Assembly: GCA_945992055.1 (NCBI GenBank)
Contig: CAMFVG010000108.1
Coordinates: forward strand, 1-37,102
From: an uncultured Clostridia bacterium
GTDB taxonomy: Bacteria > Bacillota > Clostridia > Lachnospirales > Lachnospiraceae
Direction: 5' to 3'
Length of the DNA stretch: 37,102 bases
The notes under the pieces were generated by a model that ran no database searches, had not been told where the DNA came from, and saw only the letters and a program-made list of their open reading frames with translations. Shown here piece by piece: positions 14,799 through 23,554 of this stretch (position 1 is the first letter of the stretch; each line of letters begins with the position of its first letter). A program made the translations under genes and the position numbers.

Positions 14799-15932
14799 AT
14801 GAACAAACGAGAAGTATTAGAAATTCGTAAACAATATACCCCTGAAAATTGCTCCATTACTCGCATCTGCGGTTGCTATGTAAATGGAAATAAAGAGATT
14901 GTTGCTACGTCAAAGGATGCTTTCTTATCCCTTCCTGACGAAGCGGTTTTTAAATACTTAACGATATTTAAGCAAACCCTTTCGGGAACTATCGGCAAGA
15001 ACCTGATTAATATGGAATTCCCGCTCAACCAGGAAATGCCTGGAGGCACACAAGAATTTCTTCTAAAACTTCGCAACAGCAAGTTGCAGGATGAATCTCT
15101 TACCGAATCCTTCTTTCAAAAAGTGATTGAACACTATAATTATGGAGAAAATTATTATATTATTCTGATCCATGTAGCTTATGATATCCCTGGCAAATCC
15201 ACAGATGGCAGTGAGATGTTTGATGCCTCGGATGAAGTGTATGAATACCTCCTTTGCAGCATCTGCCCGGTACATCTTTCTAAAGAAGGGCTTTGCTACA
15301 ATCCGGAAACAAATCAAGTGGAAAATCGGATTCGCGATTGGTTGGTAGAACCACCGATGAAAGGCTTCTTATTCCCTGCTTTTAACGACCGAAGTACAGA
15401 CATTCATAGCGTCCTTTTCTGTTCAAAACAAGCAGAAGATTTACAACCAAACTTTATTGAGCAAGTATTAGGTTGCACCCTCCCGATGTCAGCCGGAAGT
15501 CAAAAAAGTTCCTTCCAATCTGTTGTAATGAATACTTTGGGGGATGAGTGTGAATATGAAGTCATTCGAAATATTCATGATAACCTAAATGAGATTATCG
15601 AGGATTCCAAAAAATCTCCGGAACCTCCTGTTATCTCTAAACCGGAAATGAAACGCTTATTGGCTGACAGCGGAATTACAGAAGAAAAAATGGAAGCATT
15701 TGACTCTAGTTTTGACAACATTGCCGGTGAAAAAACGGAGTTTCTCATTACAAACATTGCGGAAACCAGAAGATTTAGCATTCAGACTCCGGATGTTGTG
15801 ATTAAAGTAAACCCGGAAAGAACGGACTTGGTGGAAACCAAAATCATTGACGGCAAACAATGTCTGGTAATTGAAATCAACGATCAGGTAAAAGTAAACG
15901 GTGTACCCGTGCGCACAAGTTCTTTTGAATAA
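14799..15932 (+). CDS. DUF4317 domain-containing protein
   Basis: The protein has 377 residues from the ATG at 14799, which follows GTGAGGTTATAGAA. The frame is open 8 codons upstream. The beginning MNKREVLEIRKQYTPENCSITRICGCYVNGNKE and the later block NYYIILIHVAYDIPGKSTDGSEMFDASDEVYEYLLCSICPV identify DUF4317, a soluble protein family common in Lachnospiraceae and other Clostridia with no known function. It stands alone between its own promoter and a strong terminator. Nothing suggests membrane location or a catalytic motif. Confidence 0.88.
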   Translation: MNKREVLEIRKQYTPENCSITRICGCYVNGNKEIVATSKDAFLSLPDEAVFKYLTIFKQTLSGTIGKNLINMEFPLNQEMPGGTQEFLLKLRNSKLQDESLTESFFQKVIEHYNYGENYYIILIHVAYDIPGKSTDGSEMFDASDEVYEYLLCSICPVHLSKEGLCYNPETNQVENRIRDWLVEPPMKGFLFPAFNDRSTDIHSVLFCSKQAEDLQPNFIEQVLGCTLPMSAGSQKSSFQSVVMNTLGDECEYEVIRNIHDNLNEIIEDSKKSPEPPVISKPEMKRLLADSGITEEKMEAFDSSFDNIAGEKTEFLITNIAETRRFSIQTPDVVIKVNPERTDLVETKIIDGKQCLVIEINDQVKVNGVPVRTSSFE

Positions 15933-15938
15933 AAAATG

Positions 15939-15980
15939 GGCAGTAGTATCTCATTTACAGATGTTACTGCCTCTTTTTTT
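15939..15980 (+). terminator. Terminator of the DUF4317 gene
   Basis: A 13-bp stem (GGCAGTAGTATCT with 15959-15971, two wobble pairs) and a 7-base loop are followed by TCTTTTTTT. The tail touches the stop of the convergent GH2 gene. Confidence 0.85.
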
Positions 15981-17772
15981 ACATCTTTATCACCTTTCGA
16001 TCATATGTTACCAATCCATTTACTTCCTCTTCCACATCCGACAACTGGGTATAAACTGCACCGCTAAGCCCCTTTTCTACCAATGGATAGACCTCCTTCT
16101 GTATCAGTTCTTTGAACGCCTTCGAAAGTTCGTCCATGCTTTCATACTTCTTATATCCAAAGATACGTTCCACACTCGAATGTCCTTTGATATGACACGC
16201 GTATCCGCCGTATTCTGATATGACAAACGCACGCTTATCATCCTTTTCCACCTTTAGTTTACGGAAATAGTTATGGACACTATTAAAATCTCCTGCTTTC
16301 TGGTCAAACCAACCACTGGCATGGTCTACCGTTCGTGTTGGGTCCTGTTTTTTTACCTCATCCGCAATACGTGCCGCATCAAACTGTCCCCATGCCTCAT
16401 TAAACGGAACCCACGTAGAAATTGACGGTACATTGTACAAATGCTCAATCGTTCCCTTGCATTCTTCCTCCCAAAGTCTCCGGCCCTCTTCCGACTTTCT
16501 CGAAAACAGGTGGTAGGCTGTGTCTTTGATCTTTCTTCCTAGAACAGGAAGGGCCGTTGGCATATAGCATACCCACGGCATATTGTAGGTTGTCCCACCA
16601 TTTACCATGTCCTGCCACACAATCATTCCCAAACGGTCACAATGATAATACCAACGCAACGGTTCAATCTTAATGTGTTTTCGAATCATATTAAAACCAA
16701 GTTCTTTTGCTAATTGAATGTCATATACAAAAGCCGCATCACATGGTGCCGTAAGTAAGCCGTCCGGCCAATATCCTTGATCCAACACTCCATGCAAGAA
16801 ATACGGCTGATGATTGAGACAAAACCTAGGAACTCCCTTTTCATCTTTCTCTACTGTAAATGTCCGCATGGCAAAATAGCTTTGAATCGTATCTTCGCCT
16901 GCTTTCAATGTGAAATCATATAAATATGGATGTTCCGGGCTCCAAGATTCAAATTTCCCATCCACAAATCGCAAGTCGACTATCGTCTTATGAGCTTTCA
17001 TCTCTTGCATCCCTGTAACCTGAACTTCTATGTCTCCCTCATTCATCTCAATACTTACATCTGTAAATGGAGCTTTCGAATACAGTTCCAAGCGCATAGA
17101 TGCTTTATCATAATCGGTTGCGATACGATACTTTTCTACATAATTGTCTGGTACCCACTCATACCACACGCTCTGCCAAATACCACTTTGTGCAGTGTAG
17201 AACATGCCGCCGCGCTTTAATGTCTGCTTGCCACGGGTATGATAAGATGTATCACTGTCATCCTGTACCCGCACTTGCAATACACATGCATTGTCTCCCA
17301 CAAATTTTGTAATATCTATGGCAAACGGCAAATATCCTCCATAATGCTTCGCAATCTCCTCGCCATTTATATAAACGACCGCCTGCTGGTCTACGGCATC
17401 AAAATGTAATATGCAACATTCGCCCGATGCTTTGCGCTCATGCTCCTCTTTGGAAAAAATTAATTCTCTCTGATACCAAAGATACTCATTTGGTTGCAAT
17501 TGCCGTTTCACACCGGAAAGCAACGTTTCCGGAGAAAATGGAACTAGAATCTTTCCTTGGCTTTTAAATGTACCATCCAAATCTTTTGAAACAATCGCAT
17601 AATCCCATTCTCCATGCAACATTTGATACTGGGTTCTTTTCATTTGAGGTCTTGGATATTCCTGCCACACACAAGATGACTCCAGTTTTTCGCCCCAAGG
17701 GGTATAGAGCGGTATCAATGTATCCTCCGCATGTTCCTTATGTAAATTTGCCAACGCATCTTTAATTCGCAT
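15979..17772 (-). CDS. Glycoside hydrolase family 2 enzyme
   Basis: This 597-residue intracellular enzyme (no signal peptide) has the GH2 layout. A sugar-binding jelly-roll domain (about 40-210, with LHFDAVDQQAVVYINGEEIAKHYGGYLPFAIDIT) comes first, then an immunoglobulin-like domain (about 215-305) and a TIM barrel from about 310. The acid/base is E459 in STWVPFNEAWGQFD and the nucleophile E520 in FVISEYGGY. Substrate preference (galactoside, glucuronide, mannoside or other) cannot be read from the sequence. It is shorter than LacZ and has no C-terminal extra domains. The gene is monocistronic, and the RBS is GGAAGGAGTGAATCT-ATG. Confidence 0.88.
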   Translation of the reverse strand: MRIKDALANLHKEHAEDTLIPLYTPWGEKLESSCVWQEYPRPQMKRTQYQMLHGEWDYAIVSKDLDGTFKSQGKILVPFSPETLLSGVKRQLQPNEYLWYQRELIFSKEEHERKASGECCILHFDAVDQQAVVYINGEEIAKHYGGYLPFAIDITKFVGDNACVLQVRVQDDSDTSYHTRGKQTLKRGGMFYTAQSGIWQSVWYEWVPDNYVEKYRIATDYDKASMRLELYSKAPFTDVSIEMNEGDIEVQVTGMQEMKAHKTIVDLRFVDGKFESWSPEHPYLYDFTLKAGEDTIQSYFAMRTFTVEKDEKGVPRFCLNHQPYFLHGVLDQGYWPDGLLTAPCDAAFVYDIQLAKELGFNMIRKHIKIEPLRWYYHCDRLGMIVWQDMVNGGTTYNMPWVCYMPTALPVLGRKIKDTAYHLFSRKSEEGRRLWEEECKGTIEHLYNVPSISTWVPFNEAWGQFDAARIADEVKKQDPTRTVDHASGWFDQKAGDFNSVHNYFRKLKVEKDDKRAFVISEYGGYACHIKGHSSVERIFGYKKYESMDELSKAFKELIQKEVYPLVEKGLSGAVYTQLSDVEEEVNGLVTYDRKVIKM

Positions 17773-17813
17773 AGATTCACTCCTTCCATTTCCTCTAGTA
17801 TATCACAACAAGC

Positions 17814-17842
17814 AAAAAAGGAGATGAGAAATTCTCATCCCC
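17814..17842 (-). terminator. Terminator of the 5'-nucleotidase gene
   Basis: On the minus strand a hairpin (GGGGATGAGAA with TTCTCATCTCC, one mismatch) is followed by a run of six T, just past the 5'-nucleotidase stop. Confidence 0.8.
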
Positions 17843-17849
17843 TTACCTT

Positions 17850-19793
17850 TTATTTTTTATGTCTCTTTTTTATCTTTTTAACCATTCTGACAATCAGAAC
17901 TGCAAGACCAATTAAGATCAACAAAACAACTAGCACAATTGCTAAAATCATGAAGAAGAATTTATTCGGATTCTTTAACAAGTCACCGATTTTCTTGCTG
18001 TCCTCCACGACCTTTCGTCCTTCCTCGGTACCATATGTTGCAGGCACGTTTCCAATACCATCTCCGTCCGTATCTTCAAAGGAATTCATGTACTCCGCGA
18101 TAGCTACCCACGCTTTCAATTCCTTTCCATCTGCCGTAATTACTGCATCTTCATAATGCTCAACCGGTGTGCCATCTGCAAATTTCGGAACAATGGATAA
18201 AAGTCCGTAGGATAAGTCTGTAACCCCACCTAGCATCTGTGAAGTATAGAAATCAGTCACTACTCGATAAAGCTTATCATCTTCTAATTCTACTCTGTTT
18301 TCATCCTTGTCACAAAGATAAACATCTGTCACCTTATTAAGAATCATACGATTCGGGTTGTAATTCCAATACAAGCCATCCGTGTATAATCTGGCTGTTG
18401 TCATCAAGTCTGAAATACTTGCATCGATTTCCGCTGCCATCTTAAGCTCTTCACCTGTCAGATAAATACTAATCAGCGGATATCCCGGAACGCCGTCTTC
18501 TCCAATTCCAAGTGAGAACGAATTAAACACATTTTCTGTTGTAATATTACCTTTCGCATAAGTATCACGAATCACACCTGCCGGAACAACTGCTACATCC
18601 ACCGGTCTTGTGTCTGTTTTATCAAATTTTGCCACTGAATAAGTATAAGCATCCGCCATAATACTTCCCAGATTCATCTCTGTGTGCTTACTTCCTACAT
18701 CACCACTTGTTGCAAATGCAATATCATTGGTGCAAAAAACTTGGTCTGTAGTATATCCAAACTGCTCCAAATATTTACTGTCTACCATGTCTAAAAATGC
18801 ATTGACTTTTTCCTTTGTGTCTGCATCTTCTACAATCGTTTCATCCACAGGAATCAACTCGTACTTATCCATTTCCCATCTGCCATTGGACTGTTGGGAC
18901 ATAGTGAGATTTCCTAAATATTTCCCGTACTCTGACGCTGACACAATATAAGTATCCCCATGCTGAATCGGCTTATCTAATTTCGTATGAGTATGCCCAC
19001 TGATAATCAAATCCAATTCCGGCACACTTTTGGCAAGGATTTCATCTTCAGATTTATCATCCTCTTCCCATGTCCCGCTGTGAGAAACACAGACAATCAT
19101 ATCCACCTTTTCTTCTTCTTTGATTTCCGCTACTGTTTCTTTTACAGCCTCAACCGGATCCTTAAAAAGCAGCGGACAGTTTGGAACACAGTCTAAACAA
19201 TCCTTTCCAAAAACACCTGTAATGGCGATCTTTACACCATTCTTTTCTACGACAATATACTCTTCCACATCATAGTTATCAAAAGCTTCTTCCAGTAGTT
19301 TCTGGTCCTCTGTAAGTCCATTATCTTCCATAGTATCCCAATCCACATTACACAGAACCATTGCAGGAAGTTTTTCCTTGCTGGCTACAGCGCGATTCAG
19401 CATCGTCGCAAGACCTTTTGCTTTATAATCAAACTCATGATTTCCGAGCGTTGTTACATCCATGCCCAATTGTCCCAGCATTCTGATTTCCGATGCCTGC
19501 TCTTCGAATAGTACCTGAATTAAGGTTCCCATGGAAAAATCACCCGCATCTAAAAGCAAAGTATCTGGATTCTTTTCTTTTTGCCCGTTAATCAAGGTTT
19601 TGATTTTCGCAAATCCACCTAAAACTTGTGACTTGCCATCTTCTACTGTTGCAAATGAATTTAAATGGGAATGCGTATCATGTAGGAACATCACATCTAC
19701 TTTTTTCGCTACTTTGTTTGCATTTGCAAACGTTATTCCTCCCACAAGTAAAATAGTCATTAAAATTCCTGAAAACCAAAGTTTCTTTTTCAT
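17850..19793 (-). CDS. Membrane-anchored 5'-nucleotidase / bifunctional metallophosphatase
   Basis: This 647-residue surface protein has an N-terminal signal segment (LWFSGILMTILLVGGITFANA). The metallophosphatase domain carries the full metal motifs: FLHDTHSHLN, LLDAGDFSMGT, TLGNHEFDYK, CVSHSGTW and IISGHTHTKL. A 5'-nucleotidase C-terminal domain (about 350-560; NLGSIMADAYTYS, VAVVPAGVIRDTY) follows. A C-terminal membrane helix (FFFMILAIVLVVLLILIGLAVLI) and a lysine-rich tail anchor it instead of an LPXTG signal. It probably hydrolyses extracellular nucleotides for salvage. It has its own promoter (TTGACG-17-TATGAT) and terminator. Confidence 0.9.
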   Translation of the reverse strand: MKKKLWFSGILMTILLVGGITFANANKVAKKVDVMFLHDTHSHLNSFATVEDGKSQVLGGFAKIKTLINGQKEKNPDTLLLDAGDFSMGTLIQVLFEEQASEIRMLGQLGMDVTTLGNHEFDYKAKGLATMLNRAVASKEKLPAMVLCNVDWDTMEDNGLTEDQKLLEEAFDNYDVEEYIVVEKNGVKIAITGVFGKDCLDCVPNCPLLFKDPVEAVKETVAEIKEEEKVDMIVCVSHSGTWEEDDKSEDEILAKSVPELDLIISGHTHTKLDKPIQHGDTYIVSASEYGKYLGNLTMSQQSNGRWEMDKYELIPVDETIVEDADTKEKVNAFLDMVDSKYLEQFGYTTDQVFCTNDIAFATSGDVGSKHTEMNLGSIMADAYTYSVAKFDKTDTRPVDVAVVPAGVIRDTYAKGNITTENVFNSFSLGIGEDGVPGYPLISIYLTGEELKMAAEIDASISDLMTTARLYTDGLYWNYNPNRMILNKVTDVYLCDKDENRVELEDDKLYRVVTDFYTSQMLGGVTDLSYGLLSIVPKFADGTPVEHYEDAVITADGKELKAWVAIAEYMNSFEDTDGDGIGNVPATYGTEEGRKVVEDSKKIGDLLKNPNKFFFMILAIVLVVLLILIGLAVLIVRMVKKIKKRHKK

Positions 19794-19821
19794 ACCAATT
19801 CTCCTTTTGCTTTATGTATCA

Positions 19822-19850
19822 ATCATACCCTTTTTTCATTTTGCCGTCAA
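19822..19850 (-). promoter_or_regulatory. Promoter of the 5'-nucleotidase gene
   Basis: On the minus strand TTGACG, 17 bases, TATGAT; the ATG follows after 28 bases with AAAAGGAG in between. Confidence 0.75.
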
Positions 19851-19874
19851 TTTGATTTCCTTTCTCTATGATAT

Positions 19875-19916
19875 AAAAGATACCGATGTAATCTGACTTC
19901 TACATCGGTATCTTTT
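19875..19916. terminator. Terminator of the GntR-ABC operon, possibly bidirectional
   Basis: A perfect 16-bp stem (AAAAGATACCGATGTA with 19901-19916) and a 10-base loop, ending in TTTT on both strands. It lies 32 bases past the permease stop. Confidence 0.85.
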
Positions 19917-19947
19917 CAATTTATTCAATATTATTTTACAACTCGAA

Positions 19948-20598
19948 TTAGAATTCCTTCTGTTCCATAATTTTGCAAGAGATCAAATAGGAAAAGCTTA
20001 TAATCAAAAGTACAATTCCCGTTGGAATCCCAACAAAGGACATAATAGAACTCTCCCTGATTATCCAACTCATTTTTGTCAAATCCATCGTATCGGAAAT
20101 TTTTACCATAATAAAGATTCCAGATACAACAATCGCAATCAATGCAATCATTGCAATCTTTCCTTTCTCTGGGCCAAATTTCAGATTCACAGGTAGCATA
20201 ATACATGAAATTACAATTGCCCCAACTGCATATGCAACGACAAATGATAATTCTGAAGTTGTAAGTATATAATCATCTTTTATAAAGCTAACCCCTAACA
20301 TCATAACAAATGAAAGGATAGTGCCTGTTATAATGCTTAATATTGAAAACACATATTTTTCCATAACGTAGAGTTTCCTACTAATAGGTAATGTGAATAA
20401 AAATACATATCCGTTATCATGATAATCATAACTAAGTGTAGTGATGCCAAAAGTGACGAATAAAACATTTGCATATACAACTGCAAATGTCGTATTATTG
20501 CCTGCCATCAACATAAATAATGCAATTATCATAATAAGTACAACCGCTCGCCCTTGTGTTTTTATGATTGAAAGATCTTTTAAGAATAACCCTTTCAT
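19948..20598 (-). CDS. ABC-2 type transporter permease
   Basis: This 216-residue protein has six predicted membrane helices. It begins MKGLFLKDLSIIKTQGR and shows the conserved TTLSYDYHDNGYVFLFTLPISRKLYVMEKYV block of the ABC2_membrane_5-type permeases found with YtrA-regulated ABC transporters. It should pair with the ATPase encoded just upstream; the genes overlap by four bases (ATGA). Substrate is unknown. Similar exporters respond to cell-wall antibiotics or peptides in Firmicutes, which is family knowledge and not shown here. Confidence 0.86.
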   Translation of the reverse strand: MKGLFLKDLSIIKTQGRAVVLIMIIALFMLMAGNNTTFAVVYANVLFVTFGITTLSYDYHDNGYVFLFTLPISRKLYVMEKYVFSILSIITGTILSFVMMLGVSFIKDDYILTTSELSFVVAYAVGAIVISCIMLPVNLKFGPEKGKIAMIALIAIVVSGIFIMVKISDTMDLTKMSWIIRESSIMSFVGIPTGIVLLIISFSYLISCKIMEQKEF

Positions 20599-21443
20599 GC
20601 AGTTTTCCCCCTTACCATTAATAGAATCATTTCATCGATGTTTCCTTTTTCAATTATCATATCCGGATAATTTTCCATATAATATTGTCTTTCATTGGTT
20701 AGGCATCGATAGCCAAATGCTTCTTCTTTCACCTTTATAAGATACTGTTTATCAAGTGCTTGATATTGCTCAATAGTTGGTTTCAAAATACCATACTCAC
20801 TCAAAAGTACATCCGTTTCTTCATGCATAATAATCTTACCATCATGTATCATGTAAAAATTATCACAGAGATTTTCCAAATCGCTGGAAATATGTGAACT
20901 AATCAAAATGGAGCGTTCCCCTTTTTCCATATAATCTTGTAACATTTCCAAAAATTCATCTCTTACTATAACATCCAGCCCAGCTGTTGGTTCATCCAAT
21001 ATAAGCAACTTTGCTCCATGCGTAACAGCAACAAGCATCTTTAATTTCGTTTTCATACCTGTTGAAAAATCTTTGATTTTTTTATTCAAAGGAATACGGT
21101 ACTTTTCGCATCCTTTTAAAAAACTATCTTCATCAAAATTTAAATAGAAAGCAGACAAAATTGGAATTAAGTTTTTTACAGTCATATACCCGCCAAATCC
21201 CGAATCAGATAGTACGACTCCCATATTTGCTTTATCTTCTTTTGTAAGCTCGTAAACCGGCTTTCCAAACACTTCGATTTGTCCACCATCAGCATGAATT
21301 AAGTCTAATATCAATTTAAAAGTTGTACTTTTCCCTGCACCATTTTCTCCAATCAAACCAGTGATTTGCCCTGCCTTTACTTCGAGTGAACAGTTTAAAC
21401 TAAACTGTTTGTAATGTTTTTCAGCGTGTTCTAATTTTATCAT
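20595..21443 (-). CDS. ABC transporter ATP-binding protein
   Basis: This 282-residue ATPase has Walker A GENGAGKST (32-40), signature FSTGMKTKL (about 126-134, a variant of LSGGQ usual in this exporter group), Walker B LLILDEPTAGLD (from about 146) and the switch histidine in ISSHIS. About 60 residues after the ATPase core resemble the C-terminal extension of BcrA/YtrB-type exporters. It follows the GntR regulator by one base and overlaps the permease. The RBS is TTGGAGGAGTTATAAA-ATG. Confidence 0.92.
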   Translation of the reverse strand: MIKLEHAEKHYKQFSLNCSLEVKAGQITGLIGENGAGKSTTFKLILDLIHADGGQIEVFGKPVYELTKEDKANMGVVLSDSGFGGYMTVKNLIPILSAFYLNFDEDSFLKGCEKYRIPLNKKIKDFSTGMKTKLKMLVAVTHGAKLLILDEPTAGLDVIVRDEFLEMLQDYMEKGERSILISSHISSDLENLCDNFYMIHDGKIIMHEETDVLLSEYGILKPTIEQYQALDKQYLIKVKEEAFGYRCLTNERQYYMENYPDMIIEKGNIDEMILLMVRGKTA

Positions 21444-21444
21444 T

Positions 21445-21819
21445 TTATAACTCCTCCAATATAAGCATAAATAGTTCCGTAAGTTCTTTCCCGCTCATTC
21501 CGCAACTCCGTCCTTTACGAATAGCCAGTTCGATATCGCATTCTACTTCTTTCCGCTTCTCTTCTAACATTAATTCTTGATTTGCACAGGAAACGAAGCT
21601 TCCCTTCCCGTGCACTGTTACAATAAAACCCTGCTCTTCTAATGTGTCATATGCCTTTTTTACTGTTAATGCACTAATACGCAAATCCTTGGCCAGAGAA
21701 CGAACGGAAGGAAGTATTTGTTCCTCTTTTATATTTCCTTTCATAATTGCAGCCTTAATCTGATTGACAATTTGCTCGTAAATCGGCTGCATAGATGAAT
21801 TATTTACTATAATTTGCAT
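21445..21819 (-). CDS. GntR-family regulator, YtrA subfamily
   Basis: This 124-residue regulator has a winged helix-turn-helix (MQPIYEQIVNQIKAAIMKGNIKEEQILPSVRSLAKDLRISALTVKKAYDTLEEQGFI) and a short helical C-terminus, the size and form of the YtrA subgroup. YtrA-type proteins repress their own ABC transporter operon. The ATG at 21817-21819 behind GAGAGGTGAGG is preferred to a GTG at 21826-21828. The gene leads the operon and lies right behind a strong promoter that overlaps two tandem 10-base repeats, the probable operator. Confidence 0.92.
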   Translation of the reverse strand: MQIIVNNSSMQPIYEQIVNQIKAAIMKGNIKEEQILPSVRSLAKDLRISALTVKKAYDTLEEQGFIVTVHGKGSFVSCANQELMLEEKRKEVECDIELAIRKGRSCGMSGKELTELFMLILEEL

Positions 21820-21841
21820 ATTCCTCACCTCTCATTACAAA

Positions 21842-21871
21842 CAGTATATAACAGTGTATAACTCTTGTCAA
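21842..21871 (-). promoter_or_regulatory. Promoter and probable operator of the GntR-ABC operon
   Basis: On the minus strand TTGACA, 17 bases, TATACT. Across the -10 and spacer lie two adjacent 10-mers on the plus strand, CAGTATATAA and CAGTGTATAA (21842-21851, 21852-21861), differing at one base. Their position fits repression by the GntR protein encoded next. Confidence 0.78.
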
Positions 21872-21964
21872 TGGGACAGACAAATGGACGAAGGAGAATA
21901 TTAGATGTGATTGGAGAATACGCTGAGGATATTTAATGTGAAGATTGATGATTATACTTAACTC

Positions 21965-22012
21965 AAAAAGAGAAATTCGTTTTAAAATTTATTAAAACGA
22001 ATTTCTCTTTTT
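21965..22012 (-). terminator. Terminator-like hairpin containing the ATTCGTTTTAA motif in inverted pair
   Basis: A perfect 21-bp stem (21965-21985 with 21992-22012) and a 6-base loop, ending in five T on the minus strand, begin 11 bases past the HATPase gene stop. Each arm holds ATTCGTTTTAA, the same motif that is repeated in this gene's promoter. It may be both terminator and protein-binding site. Confidence 0.8.
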
Positions 22013-22022
22013 TTTAAACGAA

Positions 22023-23039
22023 TTATATAGTCTGAGTAACATGAATATGCATTTTAGTAACATCTTCGTTCATATTAATTGGAATTAGCTGAATGTCTGG
22101 ATGCTGATTAGCAAATACAACAAATAATTGATGCGCAAAGCCTTGGCCCATCCACTGCACCTCATCGAAATCCAACAAAACTTCCTTAAATTTTTCAAGT
22201 CTATTACAAACGCGTTTAGCTTGCGAACGTGACACAGGAGAACTGTCAAAAACATTTTTCATAGGTATTCTAGTCTTTGTAAAACCACCATCAACATTTA
22301 CATAAAGATCAAATACATCTTTTGGGTTTTTATGAGTAAAATTTGATAAACTCATAATTACACAGGTTCCTTTCATATTCGATTCAACCATACTTATTAT
22401 TTTGCTATTTTCATACTTGTTATTAGTAAATATCTTCCCACTAGAAATAATAAAAAAATAATCCATCATTTTAGAACTAAAGAAAATACCTTCACCAGAA
22501 TGATTCTGTGAATCAGTAGTCAGCTTTCCTTTAAACAACTCACAAATTGCTTCATCTAATGTGCTGTAGCCAAAATGCTCCTTAATTTTTTTAAAAATTC
22601 CAACTCCTTCATCAGCTATCGTCACATGGGTATTTAAGTAATCTTGCTCTACAATAATTTTTACAGTTTCTGCCAGCGAATGGTCCATTACATTGTTTAT
22701 CATCTCACTAAACGAGTAATTCCAAATTGCTTCCACATTAGCAGCTAAGTTTTTTACATGTTCAAACAAACAATGGTCATAAGCATATGTGTCTGTATCT
22801 AAATGCCCCTCTGAACGACTTAAATTATATTCATATACGGTTTTAATCAACTCGTACTGACCACGCTTTACTCTTGCAATTACTCCTTCCTCAACCAGCT
22901 CATTAATATAAGTGTGTACAGTATTTTGATTAATCGAAAAAGCATCTGATACTGCTTTAGAGATTCCTTCATCCTTCTGATTAATCTTTTCTAATAGATA
23001 TATTATTATTGACTTTTTCTTCTCTTCATTAAATCGCAT
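22023..23039 (-). CDS. HTH - HATPase - STAS-like (DUF4325) single-chain regulator
   Basis: The protein has 338 residues from the ATG at 23037-23039, 8 bases after GGGAGG (a GTG at 23048 overlaps that site). Three parts follow one another. A winged HTH spans about 1-65 (GISKAVSDAFSINQNTVHTYINELVEEGVIARVKRGQYEL). A GHKL ATPase spans about 85-230, with N-box SEMINNVMDHS (E112, N115, N116), G1 DEGVGIF and G2 GEGIFFSS. A STAS-like DUF4325 domain spans about 265-330 (SRSQAKRVCNRLEKFKEVLLDFDEVQWMGQGFAHQLF). The fusion joins kinase-like and STAS-like partners of a partner switch with a DNA-binding domain. Target genes are unknown; the surrounding ATTCGTTTTAA motifs suggest autoregulation. Confidence 0.85.
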   Translation of the reverse strand: MRFNEEKKKSIIIYLLEKINQKDEGISKAVSDAFSINQNTVHTYINELVEEGVIARVKRGQYELIKTVYEYNLSRSEGHLDTDTYAYDHCLFEHVKNLAANVEAIWNYSFSEMINNVMDHSLAETVKIIVEQDYLNTHVTIADEGVGIFKKIKEHFGYSTLDEAICELFKGKLTTDSQNHSGEGIFFSSKMMDYFFIISSGKIFTNNKYENSKIISMVESNMKGTCVIMSLSNFTHKNPKDVFDLYVNVDGGFTKTRIPMKNVFDSSPVSRSQAKRVCNRLEKFKEVLLDFDEVQWMGQGFAHQLFVVFANQHPDIQLIPINMNEDVTKMHIHVTQTI

Positions 23040-23065
23040 GAACTTCACCTCCCGTATTTAATAAT

Positions 23066-23149
23066 ATAGTAATATGTTTTTCGTTTTATGTCAATATTTA
23101 TTCGTTTTAATTGTTTTAATTATTCGTTTTGTTTTCTTTTAAAACGAAT
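23066..23149 (-). promoter_or_regulatory. Promoter with a cluster of TTCGTTTTA operator-like motifs
   Basis: On the minus strand TTGACA (23089-23094), 17 bases, TACTAT (23066-23071). The spacer next to the -35 contains TTCGTTTTA (23080-23088, plus-strand reading). Further copies stand at 23101-23110 and 23122-23130, with an inverted copy AAAACGAAT at 23141-23149. The last two form an inverted pair with a 10-base gap. The gene behind this promoter encodes an HTH protein. Confidence 0.72.
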
Positions 23150-23420
23150 AACTTAAATCGGAAAGCAATGATAAACATAACAATTATAGTATTTCCATTA
23201 TTTTTACACATACACATCAAAATATTTTTGAACCAAACTAAAACCACGCACTATTTTCCTTCTTCATCCGGCACGCAATTCCTCTTCCCCGTTCGCTATT
23301 CTTTTACACACAATAAGAAACCGCAACCCTTGATTACTCAAGGATTGCGGAAACTATGTCATGCCGTGCACACTCGCGACAATGTCGCTCGTTCGCGGGC
23401 TTCGCCCTATAAATAAGCAA

Positions 23421-23455
23421 AAAAATACAGGGAAGAATGCAAGCACTCTTCCCTG
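23421..23455 (-). terminator. Terminator downstream of the tuf tail
   Basis: On the minus strand a stem CAGGGAAGA/TCTTCCCTG with a 10-base loop is followed by TATTTTTTT. It sits about 40 bases past the tuf stop, as a native tuf terminator would. Confidence 0.78.
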
Positions 23456-23497
23456 ATTTTATTTACTTATTTGCACGGCTCATTGCCATCGCGCAGA

Positions 23498-23554
23498 TTA
23501 TTCAATGATGCTCTTAACAACACCTGAACCTACTGTACGTCCACCTTCACGGAA
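23498..23554 (-). pseudogene. tuf: 3' fragment of an elongation factor Tu gene
   Basis: The minus strand encodes FREGGRTVGSGVVKSIIE followed by TAA, the nearly invariant C-terminus of bacterial EF-Tu. Upstream of the phenylalanine the reading (RTRENTIEN) no longer matches EF-Tu, so only about 17-18 codons remain. A tuf-like terminator follows. There is no sign of the rest of tuf in the window, so this is a detached tail, perhaps left by recombination between tuf copies or by an element that inserted at a tuf 3' end. Confidence 0.8.

Noticed and set aside
19931..20206. 91-codon cysteine-rich frame overlapping the ABC permease gene
   Set aside because: It lies in another frame of a gene with clear homology and has no independent start signal.
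23321..23410. tRNA or other structured RNA gene in the GC-rich hairpin cluster
   Set aside because: The stems do not assemble into a cloverleaf and no TTCGAAT-type arm with acceptor pairing was found.
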